DNA of 23,574 nt from Apostichopus leukothele (taxonomy: Eukaryota; Echinodermata; Holothuroidea; Aspidochirotida; Stichopodidae): positions 1-23,574 of the forward strand of contig JAAAKB020037271.1 of assembly GCA_010014835.2 (NCBI GenBank), in the 5' to 3' direction. Shown here in pieces: positions 1-12,800 of the stretch (position 1 is its first letter; each line of letters starts with the position of its first letter). Below the pieces are notes generated by a model. That model worked only from the letters and a program-made list of their open reading frames with translations, made no database searches and had not been told where the DNA came from. The translations under genes and the position numbers were made by a program.

Positions 1-755
1 ATATATATATGTGTTTATGTAATTGAGGGTGGGGTGGGGTGGGGAGGCGGTTACCCTTTCTCCACCCTTTAGCAGTGTTGTTCTAAAGTACCATATACCA
101 CTCTAAAAAGCTACAGGGATGCATTTCTCATAATATTACATTACAAAAGATTTCTTTTTAATCGGTCTTGAACTTAACCACCACTAAGAAGTGACTGCTT
201 AAGAGAGAGAGCAGTGCTATAACTAAATATCCTTAAATGACATTATTCTCCAGGGAAGAGAACGAGAAGGACATTGATGGGTTTGGCAGACTTTATGCTT
301 CAACAGAATGAGGCAAGTTTGGGGTAGATTGATGGTACAAATGTCTAGAGAGATAAGCTGTCATCCATCAGAGATATCCAGGGAAGACAGTTTAGTCCAA
401 TGTGAGAATGTATAAATGTTAGTCAAAAATGATTGAACCATCTCCTATTGTGTTAAACATTCATAAAGAGATTCATAACTGACACAAACATATAATAATC
501 AAAAATAGCACCATAGATGAAATCAATCATCCATCAATTATCATACCAGACATTATTCTAAACACATCTGAGCTTAAACTTAATCTTATTAAAACAAGAA
601 AATAGTAATAATAATCATATGAAAATGAATATTTCTAGGAGCTAAGTGTGGAAGCTACAGTCCAGAGTGACAAACCACCTACCAGTGGTTAAGTGTCCTA
701 TACCAAGGGAAACTAAAGCTAGCATTGAGGTTCTGGCCAATTCCTGAGAACTTAC
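1..755. other. Left edge: presumed intron or 3' end of the chromatin gene
   Basis: AT-rich DNA starting with an (AT)n run and the G-rich tract. Two possible terminal exons for the minus gene were seen, both weak: 453-478 after acceptor TTTGTGTCAG, and about 530-570 after a pyrimidine-poor acceptor. Nothing else is supportable. Confidence 0.4.
27..50 (+). repeat. G-rich tract with four G-runs
   Basis: G-runs of 3, 4, 4 and 4 separated by single T residues meet the simple quadruplex pattern on the plus strand. Confidence 0.6.
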
Positions 756-860
756 ACTGCATGGAAGTGTCAAACTGTTGAGGCTTATCTAAAGCTTGGA
801 TGATGTTGTCAATTTCAAGCATGTCTTTATCAAACTCTGATGAGGTTGGTCGAGTCCAAC
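756..860 (-). CDS. Exon 12: helical C-terminal segment
   Basis: Symmetric 105-bp phase 1-1 exon with acceptor TTGTTTTACAG and donor CAGT|GTAAGT. It encodes GWTRPTSSEFDKDMLEIDN followed by IIQALDKPQQFDTSMQ, an acidic, probably helical segment. Its acceptor phase matches exon 11. The final exon is unresolved: a candidate at about 453-478 (acceptor TTTGTGTCAG, 8 codons to TAA) exists but rests on weak evidence. Confidence 0.72.
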
Positions 861-3800
861 CTGTAAAACAACAATAAACAACTATAAATATAATAACGGC
901 AAGCAGTATGAAAGGCATTTCAAGATTATCAAGAAGAAATGTATTAAGTTAATATGAACAGGCTGGCATGACTTGACTGGGACAGCTATTTGCATCTACT
1001 TTTGAATATTCTTGTTTTGCAGTCCAGCTTTTTTAATTTGCTTGCCTCGTTGCATTTTGTACCGTTTGATAGATACGAGTATTGCAAAATTTTGTGAATA
1101 CATCAACTCTAGCAAACAGTAGAGTTAATGATGTCATCACGACAATTGAGCTGAAAATATTTAAAATTTTTAATACAGTAATTATCATTTATCCACAGAG
1201 GAAAAAATATATGTAAAAATTGTTGACTTTTTAATAATGAAATTCTAACTACAGAGAACATTGATGGTATTCCACATGCATGCAAGTTCAAGGATAAATC
1301 AACATGATAAATCAACATGATCAACATAAATCAACATGAAATTTCAGATAGAGAGCAAACTATTGAAAAATATCTACCGTGATGATATCATAGACCACCT
1401 ACTGTGATCCACTTCCTGGATCCTGTATTCAATTAATAATATCTCTAATTAGGGATATATGATTAACAGATGGTGTTTTCAACTAACAGTGTGGAACATT
1501 TGTCTCTTTTAAGATCAGCATTAGCTTGTCTGCCAACAGAATATCCCGTTAAAATCATAGAGACATTACTTAATTGTCTGCAGCATAGGAGTATCACAAT
1601 ATTCACAATTCATCACACTATTTAACTACACTAGAAGTCCAAACTTATGATACAGTTATGATAGCCAGAAGTGAATTTACCTCTTTATTTAATCTAGTTT
1701 ATGTAAATGGTTCAGCACTGATATACCTTCAGGAACTCCAAGTAGGGTACTTAGATCAAGCAATCAACATGCTATTTGTAACTAGTGTATGCACTTCCAC
1801 CTATGGAGACCCCTGCTTTGCAAGAGCAGGTCCCCAGCTCTGGAATAGTCTCCCCTTACATTTAAAAACAATCCAGGATTTTCAACTTTTCAAAAGAGGC
1901 TCAAGTCGTTCCTATGTGTATCCCAGCTTGTAAACTCATGTCTTCATAACTGTTATGTCTTTACTGTGTGCCTTGCTCCTACAGCGCTTCTGAGCAGGTT
2001 TCAACTGGATAAAAGCGCTATACATATTCATATTTATTATTATTACTTACTGATGCAGTCACTACTTAAACTACTGAATACCAATCATAAACAAGCAATT
2101 GGATCTATTATAGTTCTGAAAATTAGTAAAAGGATTGCTATTCCTCATTAAAGTTAACAAGCACTTACCTGTCTGTGATCTTGGTTCGTTAAATTGTGGC
2201 CTTCTCAGTACGTCTCTACCATTGTTAGGAGGAGCAGCCCTCCACTGGTCTGAGTGGCTGACAGACGATATCATCCCACTGCTGCCACCATAATTACTAA
2301 AGCTAGTACATGTCCTTGGACTGTAACCGCTGTTTATTACAGTCTGCTGAGAGTGAGGTACTTTAAAGGTATTTTGCCTATAGTTTAGATTGTTATTCCT
2401 TAAATCTTCCATTTTTCTTTCAGCCTCTTTAACCACCAAGGTTTTACTTGCATCATTCATAGGAACTGCTGTTCTCCAATTCGCCAGGTATGGGCCACAA
2501 TTTGTCCCACTGCCGCCACCATAATAACTTAAGCTTGACGAGCCTGAAGAGCAGCTGGCAGGCGGGGCTGATACTTGCTTGAAGGCTTTGTTCACTTGAG
2601 GGACCGAAGTGTTGTTCATGGAGTATGGAACTGTGTAAGCGGGAGTAACACAACCAGCGTTGCCTTTCATGAATGGCGCCCCCATCTGTTGCATATTCAT
2701 GCCTGGTAATGGATACCTACATTCCACTGTTGATGGAGGTATTGTTTCACATTGTGTAACATTTGTCATTGCTTCACCCTGTGACGGTGGAAATTCTTTT
2801 ACATTTTTCGCATCATCTTGTTTACCCGGTAACAGGTGTTTTTCGTAAGGCAAAAGGTTTCTGACAATAAAACAATCAAAAAAAAAAACCTTGTTTAAGA
2901 ATTAAAGGCAAGCAGGATATGTTTCCTACAACAAAGGACAAATTATGGATTACAGGATCCAGATTTGTCCTAGGGTCAGAACCTTTACAAACATATTCTT
3001 TCATATGTTTAATGACAAACCCTTTGGATCACTTTACAAGAAAACCTAATTTTGTTTGATGGTAAAATTCTTTCCTGCAAAGGCATCTCTAAAATTAATG
3101 AGGTACAACATCACAACATTTGATCCACCACCTTCCCTCAACATGAGACCCAGGCTGCTAAGTCCACAGCTTAAAGCAACATGGCCATCTTGTTTGCTTT
3201 TCATGTCTCTATTACTGCCCACAAAGGGTAAATGTTTGGCTGTGTCCATTTCATATTTGCTATTTTTACCATTAAATGTTACCTTTTGTAAAGTTTCTTC
3301 AAGAGGGATGCTTGGCATTTATCAGCTGATGACTTCTTACTTAATTCTGAGGTAATTGCCTCCCAATCAGGAGAGGTCATCTGTTGGATAACATAAAAGT
3401 TATGTAATTAGAAGAATTATAATTGGAAGACTAACACTAACACCTCACCCTAAACCTGTTTCTTTACCTGCCCCCATACTGCCCTCTTGTTTCACCTCAA
3501 CACCCAGTTCAGCTGCAAGGATATTAACACTATTTGTCTCTTTTTCAAGCTGTACTTCACTTGATCAGTTTGATCAGCTGTGGTCAGTTTGACCATTCTG
3601 ACCATGCTACAGTATAAACCATTCACATGTAACAAGATATCCAGCAATCTAACCAGTAGATCCAAATGCTTTACATAAACCTCCTAATTAGTGAAATATT
3701 AACATACAAAGAACCTTTTTGCCCAATAAAGTTTAAACAATGATTTATTTATTTGGTGTTTTTTAATAAATGACGTTCACAGTGCAAGTTAGGTGGACAA

Positions 3801-6800
3801 AAAGTGACATTACATTTGTAGGCACCATATTTTCCTGCATAAAGGGAGTATGGTGATCAATTTAATGTGATTAAATGAGGCTTTTGGGATGATGGATCAA
3901 AGTATAGTATAAACCCTTAACATTAACATGATCTATAGCATAGCGTATGCTTTCTGGAAGTATTTCATTTTGAAATTTAGTCAAATAACATGTAAATCTT
4001 AGCAGAAACACCATCACATTATTTGAGTATCACATAAACATTATAAAGCCAGTCATGATTTACATGTAAACTTCTTTGAACAAGAAACTTTGGCAGTTTC
4101 TCCAACCAGTTGTAAGGTTGAGAACAAAAACAACAAGAGTTAAAGCATTTTCTTTTTTGTTGCAGTCTGCTGGACAGACGGAGAGCAGATATGTAGCTAT
4201 CCTTCAGCGTGACACAGACATACTTAAGTCCTGTATGTTTGCTACAAAGTACAATGTGAGATTGTCTGACGGCCGTCTGACGTAACATGAAAACTTGAAT
4301 GGGCTCAAAGGAAATGGAAGACCTCAGGGTACTCTGAACCAAAATAAAAAGTGTGGTGCAATATAAAGGATGATAGATATTAAATCAATCTGCCGGGCTT
4401 AATTTGAAATATCTCTATAAATCTTTCGGGACATTTTCTTGCAAACTCTTCAGGGAGCTGATCTGATTTTACCATTAGACAAGCTGTAAGCCTAAGGTAC
4501 ATTAAAGGTATTTATGGATAGTATTTTTCTGCTCTTACACATGCAAATAAAATGACTCTCATAGCTTTAATTTAACATCTGCAGTGTTGCTATTTTGTGA
4601 GTGTTTCCAACTGAATTCTACTTCAACCCATCTCTTGTTCCCTTAGCGGAAACACTTTACTCTTGGCTCATGACCCAGGATCTTCCATGAGGATCTGATC
4701 CACGACCCACCATTCCTCCACTCCACAGAAACGATGCTCAATATGAATGAAAGATCTGCAAACTGTACATAAACTATCAATCATCTGGAAATATCCCTCA
4801 ACCCACCAAACATTTCTGCAGACTGAGGCACATTAAGGACTTCATTTTGTATCAAGTTCAAGGCCATTTTACTTTAGATTCTGAAAGCTTTGAAAACTGT
4901 TCCTATCATATTGTCTAGATCTTTTGTCTGTTTTCATCCATAAAAAGACAATCAAACTTTGAAAGACTTTTCTGTTTACCTCCTTGTAGCCTCCTCTTTC
5001 TTGTACACTCATGAAGAGACGGAAGGCACTTAGCGACGAACCATTGAAGGATAACTTGCGATCAAATACTAATTCTCTACTCTTCATAAAATGAGCCCAG
5101 GCACCGTTAAATAATCTCTCCTCTTGTAAGAGCACCTGTGAAAACAAAGAAAAAACAGATCACTCAGTCAAATCAACAAATTACCGGGAAAAAAAGAAAA
5201 AAAACAGTTACTGATTGCTGTCTTGTGGTTTTCAAAAGGTATACACGCTACATACACTAGTGCTGGAAATACATTTCTCCACTTAACAAGTAAACCTTAA
5301 ACTTATGTAAGAATTGATCATTATGGGAAAAGGAGAATTCTTGAACCCAATATTTTTTCTCAAAAGATCTTAATTCAGGAGGAAATTCTATTGATACATG
5401 CCTATACAGATAGTAATTCATCATTAATTGGTGGTGATGGAAGGCTGAGGGTGTTGTCCCCCCCCCCTCCTAGTTCCCTTGTTCCATGTTGATTCTCTGT
5501 CTGTACAATGCAGTTCAGTGCATGTTTGAATCATTTTAGATTGAACAAATGTAGATATGAAGGAAGAGGATGAAAATATAATTACCTGAGACAAATTACA
5601 GTGATCTTTCTTTGATTTAAACAGCTTTTTACGACACTTTGGTTCTTTTGTTTGTTTGGGTGCACTTTTCTGTGGATGTAAATAACATATATAGGTTACC
5701 AATCAAAGCCATGGACACATAGTAAGCTATCAAGCAAAGGTAACCAATCAAAGCTATGAACATATAGTAAAGTAACAAGCAAATCTGAGGTAACCATAAG
5801 AGCCATGCACATATAGTGAGATATCAAGTGTAGGTAACCAATCAAAGCCATGAACACATAGTAAGGTAACAAGTAATCTGAGGTAACCATCAGAGCAATG
5901 TACATATAGTGAGATATCAAGAGTAGGTAATGAATTAAAGCCATGAACACATAGTAAGGTAACAAGCAATCTGAGGTAACCATCAGAGCCATGCACATAT
6001 AGTGAGATATCAAGTGTAGGTAACCAATCAAAGCCATGAACACATAGTGAGGTAAATAGCAAACTGAGGTAACCATCAGAGCCATGCACATATAGTGAGA
6101 TATCAAGTGTAGGTAACAAATCAAAGTCATGAACACATAGTGAGGTAACAAGCAAACTGAGGTAACCAATTAAAGCCATGCACAAACAGTGAGATGTCAT
6201 AACTAAACCTTTCCACACAACAAAGAACATAAAAAATAATACTTTTTCCCACTCTTGCAGGTTATTGTGTTGGTCAATTATCATGTTGTTTTGTTGCTAC
6301 CAATTCTGTATCTTAATGTATCTGGTCACGTTTCATGTTCAATATCCACGGCTAGTCTATCTATAGGTAAATCAGTGACTAACTAATCACCTGTTTGGCT
6401 GCGTGTTTCCTGTGTCTCATAGATGTCAGCTTTGATTCTACCTCATGTCCATTCTCTCGTCTCTTCAGAGTGAGTTCATTACACTTCCTATTTCGTCGTG
6501 CTTGCCTCTGTCCTGCAATTGGAGAGAAGATTTAACAAAAGTACATTAGCAAACATTTGTTTCCAAAGATTCTCCCCTGGGAGGAAAAGAGAAAACAATT
6601 AGGAACTAATACTGATTAGATTAATACTAATACACAGGTTCTACAGATTACAGGAAATCACAGGTTACATTTTCTGACATTATTAATTAAATTTACACTG
6701 TTGGAATTTAAAAAAAAATCAAGAATCCCATTTATTTCGTCTTATAGACTTAACATGGATATTTATAATGTTAAAAAGGTCTTTCTGCAAGTTATAACTG

Positions 6801-9800
6801 CATAAACAATAATGAAATTCAAAATGTCTATATGTTTATATCCACTGCCTATCTGCATTAGCAGCAAAAGTATCTTGAGCTGACGTAATTGTATAAACGG
6901 CTGTTCTTGGAGTCTACATCCATAATCTACCATTTCATTAAACAGATCTACAACATAGCAAGAGGTCTTCTTGAATCGCTCAAACCGCGGTGGTGTGACA
7001 TGGTGTCAAGTGGTCAACCAGTTAATAACATTTGGCTATCCTGAACATTCATAACAATGGCCAGGGTAGAGTGAATGTTCTGATTTGAGTTTGTAAAAGT
7101 GATGTGCACCCTACGTAAAGGATATGAGATGAACAAAGTCAAAAGTATCCCTGATAATATTTTATTATATTAATTTATATATATAATAATTTATTATATT
7201 TTATTTATATCTTTTGGAAACGAGGGAGTGGCAAAATGGGGTGGAAGGTGGGGGAGGGGAAAAGAGATGGGGTTGGAAGAGAGAGGGACTAATTCTGGAA
7301 ACAGATTGATTTTTTTTTCATGCAGCATGCTACAACTACAAACAACAGAACTCAATAATACCTTACCACAGCCTTACCTGTATCTAATTTAGTCTGGTTA
7401 AATTCAACCTTTTGTAAGGATTTAGCTTCTTTTTCCTTTGCTTCCAAACTCATATTTTTAGGAATGTAAACACATTTTTGCAGTCTCATCTCATTTGTTA
7501 GCTTTCTAAAACTTTCAGCTTCTGTGACAGCAAAGTCAAAACTCTTTTGGTAAGATTTCTTCCTCAAGAGACTTCCAGCTCTGGTATGAACTTTCTTCTT
7601 GCCTTTTTTCTTCTGTATTTGAAATAAAGAAACTGACTGTAAGGTTAAAACAGCAAATACAATTAACATCCACTTTATGTACTTTTTCATATTTCTTGTA
7701 TTTCTTATTTCTACAATATCCTGTTTTCATAATAAAATGCAATCATGAAAATATTGGCAAATGAAAAGATCCCTAAAACATAAGTTCACTTTTGCTGATA
7801 CTGACATGTACATAAGGTACATTTTTTATAGATTTTCTTGATTTTTGCCACAAGTAGACTTTCTGTGAATGAAACACAAATTTCAGAAACTGAAGAGTTG
7901 GAGCAATATTAGTTGAATTTTATTTTGTAAAGTCTATTTAAGGCAATTGTTTCAAATTAATGAATATTTTATTTCAGTTAAGGTTTAGTCTGGTGACTTT
8001 TCTGATGTTAAAATCTGTATTAAAGTAGCTGGTCGTTATTTTGTTGTTATTTGCCTCAAAAATACACTAGGTTAGCATCCAATGATAGAAGAATGCGCAG
8101 GTTGTCTTGGTGACAACATGAAAACTTCCCAAACTCTGCACTATGACAATTTTTTTTTTTTAAATTTATTTTGTGACCTTAGGGAAAACAATCCTTTCAG
8201 ATACGATGAAGGAAAAGAATAACATGATAGCTCACTTTCATCTTAGTATCTTGAGGAAATTCTGGCATCCTTCCATTGCCATAGGGATCAACATGTAGTG
8301 GTGACATCCACTGGTGTGTACGTCGCTTCCCCAGAAATTCAACGTGATAAAATTCTGTGATTCCTTCTTTCCAAAAGAAGTCTTTGCTGTCTGGGTCAAG
8401 ACTGATTATAGCTGGCCATCTAAATAAACCAAGAGATAGAAAATGTTCGTTAGGAGTACAGAAACAGTAATTAGCTAATTTATCGGGGTCAAGATAAGTC
8501 TTGTTACATCAGTGACTAACTCATACGAGAAGGAAGCCAAATGAGAATGGAGGTCAAGTAATCACAGTCCATTGCATGTTTAGGCTTCAAAAGATAACAT
8601 GTCTTAAAGTAGTCTTGGTTCCCAGAAAAAGAAAAGTATGAACTCTTGATCAATCAGAAAAACCTTAGAAAGAAGCTCAGCTGAGTGTTATGGACTGAAG
8701 GACTTACCAAATATGGCCCGGCATCATAACTCCAATGAGTACACCACATTGTTAAGTACTAAAGGAATGTCTATATAGGACTCATGGTACATGGTCCAGC
8801 ATTCTTTTCAAATGAGTACACCACATCATTAAGTACTAAAGAAATGTCTATGTAGTCTTATGGTACATGGTCCAGCATTCTTTTCAAATGAGTACACCAC
8901 ATTGTTAAGTACTAAACAAATGTCTGTATAGGACCAGGCATCCTAGCCCAAACGAGTGCACCACATTGGAAAGTACTAAACAAATGTCTGTCTAGGACTT
9001 ACTGTACATGACCAGGCATCCTAGCCCAAACGAGTGCACCACATTGTTAAGTACTAAAACAAATGTCTGTATAGGACTTACTGTACATGACCAGGCATCC
9101 TAGCCCAAACGAGTGCACCACATTGGAAAGTACTAAACGTGTATCTGAAGCCCGATGATTCTGCTAGTTGAACAAACTGATCTTCTTCTGGTTGGTCACA
9201 CCTGATAGAAGAAGACAATATCAATTTGTCAGATATGCTGATGAATTTTTAAAGAGAAACACTAGCTTTACTACAAGGAAAGATAACAAAGAAATCAAAA
9301 ATACTATCAAACCAGCCAATCTTTGCAATAAAATACATAAGAATACAACAAGAAAGCAGTAATCCCTTGCACTGATTAAAGATACACTTGGTAATAAATC
9401 AATTTCCATGCTGTAGACAATGCTATCAATTGAAGTTGTGGTTCATCAATTAAAATTAAAGTAGCTGGACTACTAATTCTAACACAGAAACCCATTAGGT
9501 CAGTTCCTGAGATACAACAGAAAACAATGGGAAAAGGTAACAGAAAACAATGGGAAAATGTAACAGAAAACAATGGGAAATGTAACATAAAACAATGGGA
9601 AAATGTAACACAAAACAATGGGAAAATGTAACATAAAACAATGGGAAAATGTAACATAAAACAATGGGAAAATGTAACAGAAAACAATGGGAAAATGTAA
9701 CAGAAAACAATGGGAAATGTAACACAAAACAATGAGAAAATGTAACAGAAAACAATGGGAAAATGTAAGAATGCTAGGTTTACAGTTTATGACAAATTTG

Positions 9801-12800
9801 TCAAGGACCATGTTGAATGTCATCCAATGGTATGCTCTGTTCTTTGTATCAAGTTACAAGAACATGTTTTGGTAGAGTTATAAGAATTTCAAAAGCAATG
9901 GATTATCCATCAATTTAACATTCAGGCCTACACTGAGGAGCCAAGGCCACCATCAATGTAGCCTTAAAGGTGCATTCCGGTGATGAAGCATATAATAAAA
10001 TACAATATATCGCAAACCGAAATAGCTACAGAAACATTACTAGCACTCATTTCTCAAAACTTTTTTCTTGGATTTTGACAAATCAAGAACAAAATTCTGC
10101 AGGCTAATATCAAACTCCTTCCAGGTTTCACCTGATCCAACAAAGAGCTCATTTCACAGCATCAAACGTGTCTGAATAATGAAATCTCTCCAATCGTAGT
10201 CTGGTACTTTGCAAATTCAACCGTCAACCCTTAGCTTACAGCCTAATATCTAACATAATATCCTAGTAGATGAACTATGTTTTGCTTATCCTGCATATAG
10301 GATTCAATATCTGAGAGCTGTTGTCATCATGCACCATTAATAATGTCATCTTTGTATAACAAAACAAAACAAATCTTCACAGAGGTTATAAACAAAACTT
10401 CACAAGTTACTTTAAATGAATCTGTTGGGAGGAGAGAAATTAAATATGAAATCCAACCAAATACAATAGATTACTTTAAATGACATGATCGTTGTCTAAT
10501 ACACTAACCTGCAGTGTTCAGGATCGTTCTTATTCATTCGACAAAACCATTTCTTATCGTTGTACAGCTCCACCTCCTCCTGAGCTATTTTCCTCCATTT
10601 CAGACAGGATTCATTCTCACACTGTATGAAGGTCAACGACTGGAGCTAGACAAATATTTGAAAATGCATACTGTGAGAAGACAGGTAGTTCTACTTTTTG
10701 CCAGGGAAGTCAATTTTTAAGGCTTTTTGTCAACGGCATTCACATTTATTTTGTATCGTTGATAGGAATAGCGAGTACTAGTATGGCATACAGGATACTT
10801 AATTCCCTCTGTAAGCTGCTTTAACTCACTCATAGCTACCCAGGAGATATTAACCAGACTTCTAAGGATGACTTAAGGCAAGAGTTTTATTCAACACCAT
10901 TTTGTCCTTGACAAATTTGTCCTATATTATCAACATGTCATTTGAGTCCATGTAAGTCCCAGTGAGTTTTGTGTTGCATCTGAGGTACTGACCCTATGGT
11001 CAGTGACTCAGTGTATTGGAAGTGAGCAAAGCATAAACACACCATGTCTTGTAAATGACTTTCATCCTTAACTTCTGGATCTTCCTGAGAGGATGGGGCT
11101 GAGTCTATCTTCTTCCCACTTCTCAGTACTTTTGTATCAATATCATCAGCTGGGTGCACTTTAATGTCATCCTGACCAGATCCACATCCCTGATGAATAC
11201 AAGAGGACAGTAAAACATTAACATTTCAGAAATGGTCTGAAATTGATTAATAACAATGGATGCATTCCTTTCTTTGCTGCTTATACTTATCCCAACCAAA
11301 CACATGATAATTCCAGTTTTGACATGAGCACACCTTGCGAGAGAATGTCATAGAAATGGGAGGACAAAATGCTGATAGTAGCCTGGTTTGTTTAGGAATA
11401 AACTACGATTGGTAAGTTTTACATGATAACATAGAGATGACTCACTTCTGACTCAATCAACAAGCTGAGACTTATGACTGCATGTGTAGAGACTGACTGT
11501 AAACTTGAGTGAATGCTTAAGACGCAATATATTACATTTTGTACTTTTACTACATAAATGACATCATTACCTAATGTAAGAGGAATTCTCAGGTTCAGCT
11601 GTAAATATTTCTTTTTGTTATGTAAATAAGTTGTTCAGTGGAGTATCCTCTTTTATCTTTTTAATTCCTGTTCCTCTTCACTTTGTCTCACGAGGGAGCC
11701 ATCGCCAGATATCCCTGGGGTGTGTTCTAATACAAGTTGAGACTATTATATATTCCTGTGTTCATCTCCGTTATTCTTGACCCTTGACCCAAGAAGAACA
11801 TGTTAAGAAACTGTGACTCTCTTTACAGAATGAGTACACACATCAAGATTATTCAATTATTCAAGTAAGTACATATTGTAGTAACTACACTCACTCCTTC
11901 TTCATCTGCAAGTTAAGTTTCACTTTCAAGTATTCAAATATATTTCAAGAATTAACAGACACAACAGGATGTCATTACATGGGAATAATGGAATCAAACA
12001 TATACTGCACATGTCATACTCATAGCTCAAAGATTGTGGAGCACAGATGTCTAATCTGGAATGAAACATGCACCCAGCCTTTCAAGGAATTCTGCAATGG
12101 TTTACAGATGACTCAGTTTACAGGAACGATGACATGGCTGAAAACTAAAAGCTTTGCATTTTTTATTTACATGTTGCTAAGTAATCTCCTCTAAGGATAA
12201 AAAAAAATGAATAAACAAAAAAATGTGGAAGTAAGCAAAACTGAAACACACCAAGTCTTGTAAATGACTTTCATCCTTAACTTCTGGATCTTCCTGAGAG
12301 GATGGCGCTGAGTCTATCTTCTTTCCACTTCTCAGAACTTTTGTATCAATATCATCAGTTGGGTACACTTTATGGTCATCCTGACAAGATCCACATCTCT
12401 GATGAATACAAGAGAACAGTTAAACATTAAAGATTTCAGAAATGGTCTGAAAATTTGTAATAACAATGCATGAGTTATTTTTTTTGCTGCCCATAAAATG
12501 TTTGACATGAACACGCCTTGCAGGAAGAGAATGTCGTAGAAATGGGTGTGAAGAAAATTTGTAAACACAAAGGTGGTTTTCATCTGGGATACTTTGGCTA
12601 GTTGGTCTCAGTCGTGGATAAAGGGTCTACTCTTATATATCCTAGGCTATATCCTAACAATGTCTGAAACCTACCCTACTACAGGCCTGTAACTGTAACA
12701 TTCGAACTAGTATTGGTCTGGTACTGGCCTAACGATTCAACTTACCAAAAGTCCTAACATTACTAATACTATTACTAGGCTGGTCCAGTGTGTTATTCTT

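Larger units (their letters stand above)
6513..8235. other. Introns flanking exon 6
   Basis: Two introns (6513-7377 and 7613-8235) hold AT-rich sequence, the polypurine tract and short poly-A/T runs. No other exon or element is seen. Confidence 0.6.

Noticed and set aside
4380-4490. Minus-strand frame reading SDQLPEEFARKCPERFIEIFQ
   Set aside because: It looks protein-like, but it lies between the two ARID exons, its acceptor phase does not fit exon 9, and inserting it would break a clean ARID domain.
5696-6284. Two long minus-strand open frames (157 and 176 codons)
   Set aside because: They are translations of the 93-bp minisatellite: periodic in both frames, without homology, and lying in the intron between exons 7 and 8.
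7363-7370. Second GTAAGG donor 10 bp beyond the exon 6 donor
   Set aside because: Using it would shift the phase relative to exon 7, so the first donor (CAG|GTAAGG) is preferred.
7613-7690. Upstream extension of exon 6 to a Met, resembling a signal peptide (MKKYIKWMLIVFAVLT)
   Set aside because: A CAG acceptor at 7613-7615 with fitting phase joins exon 6 to the PWWP exon; a secretory signal makes no sense in a nuclear reader, and the stretch is AT-rich intron.
9376-9823. Three overlapping minus-strand frames rich in Phe/His/Cys/Tyr
   Set aside because: They are produced by the 23-bp minisatellite, which is open in all minus frames; the composition is that of the repeat, not of a protein.
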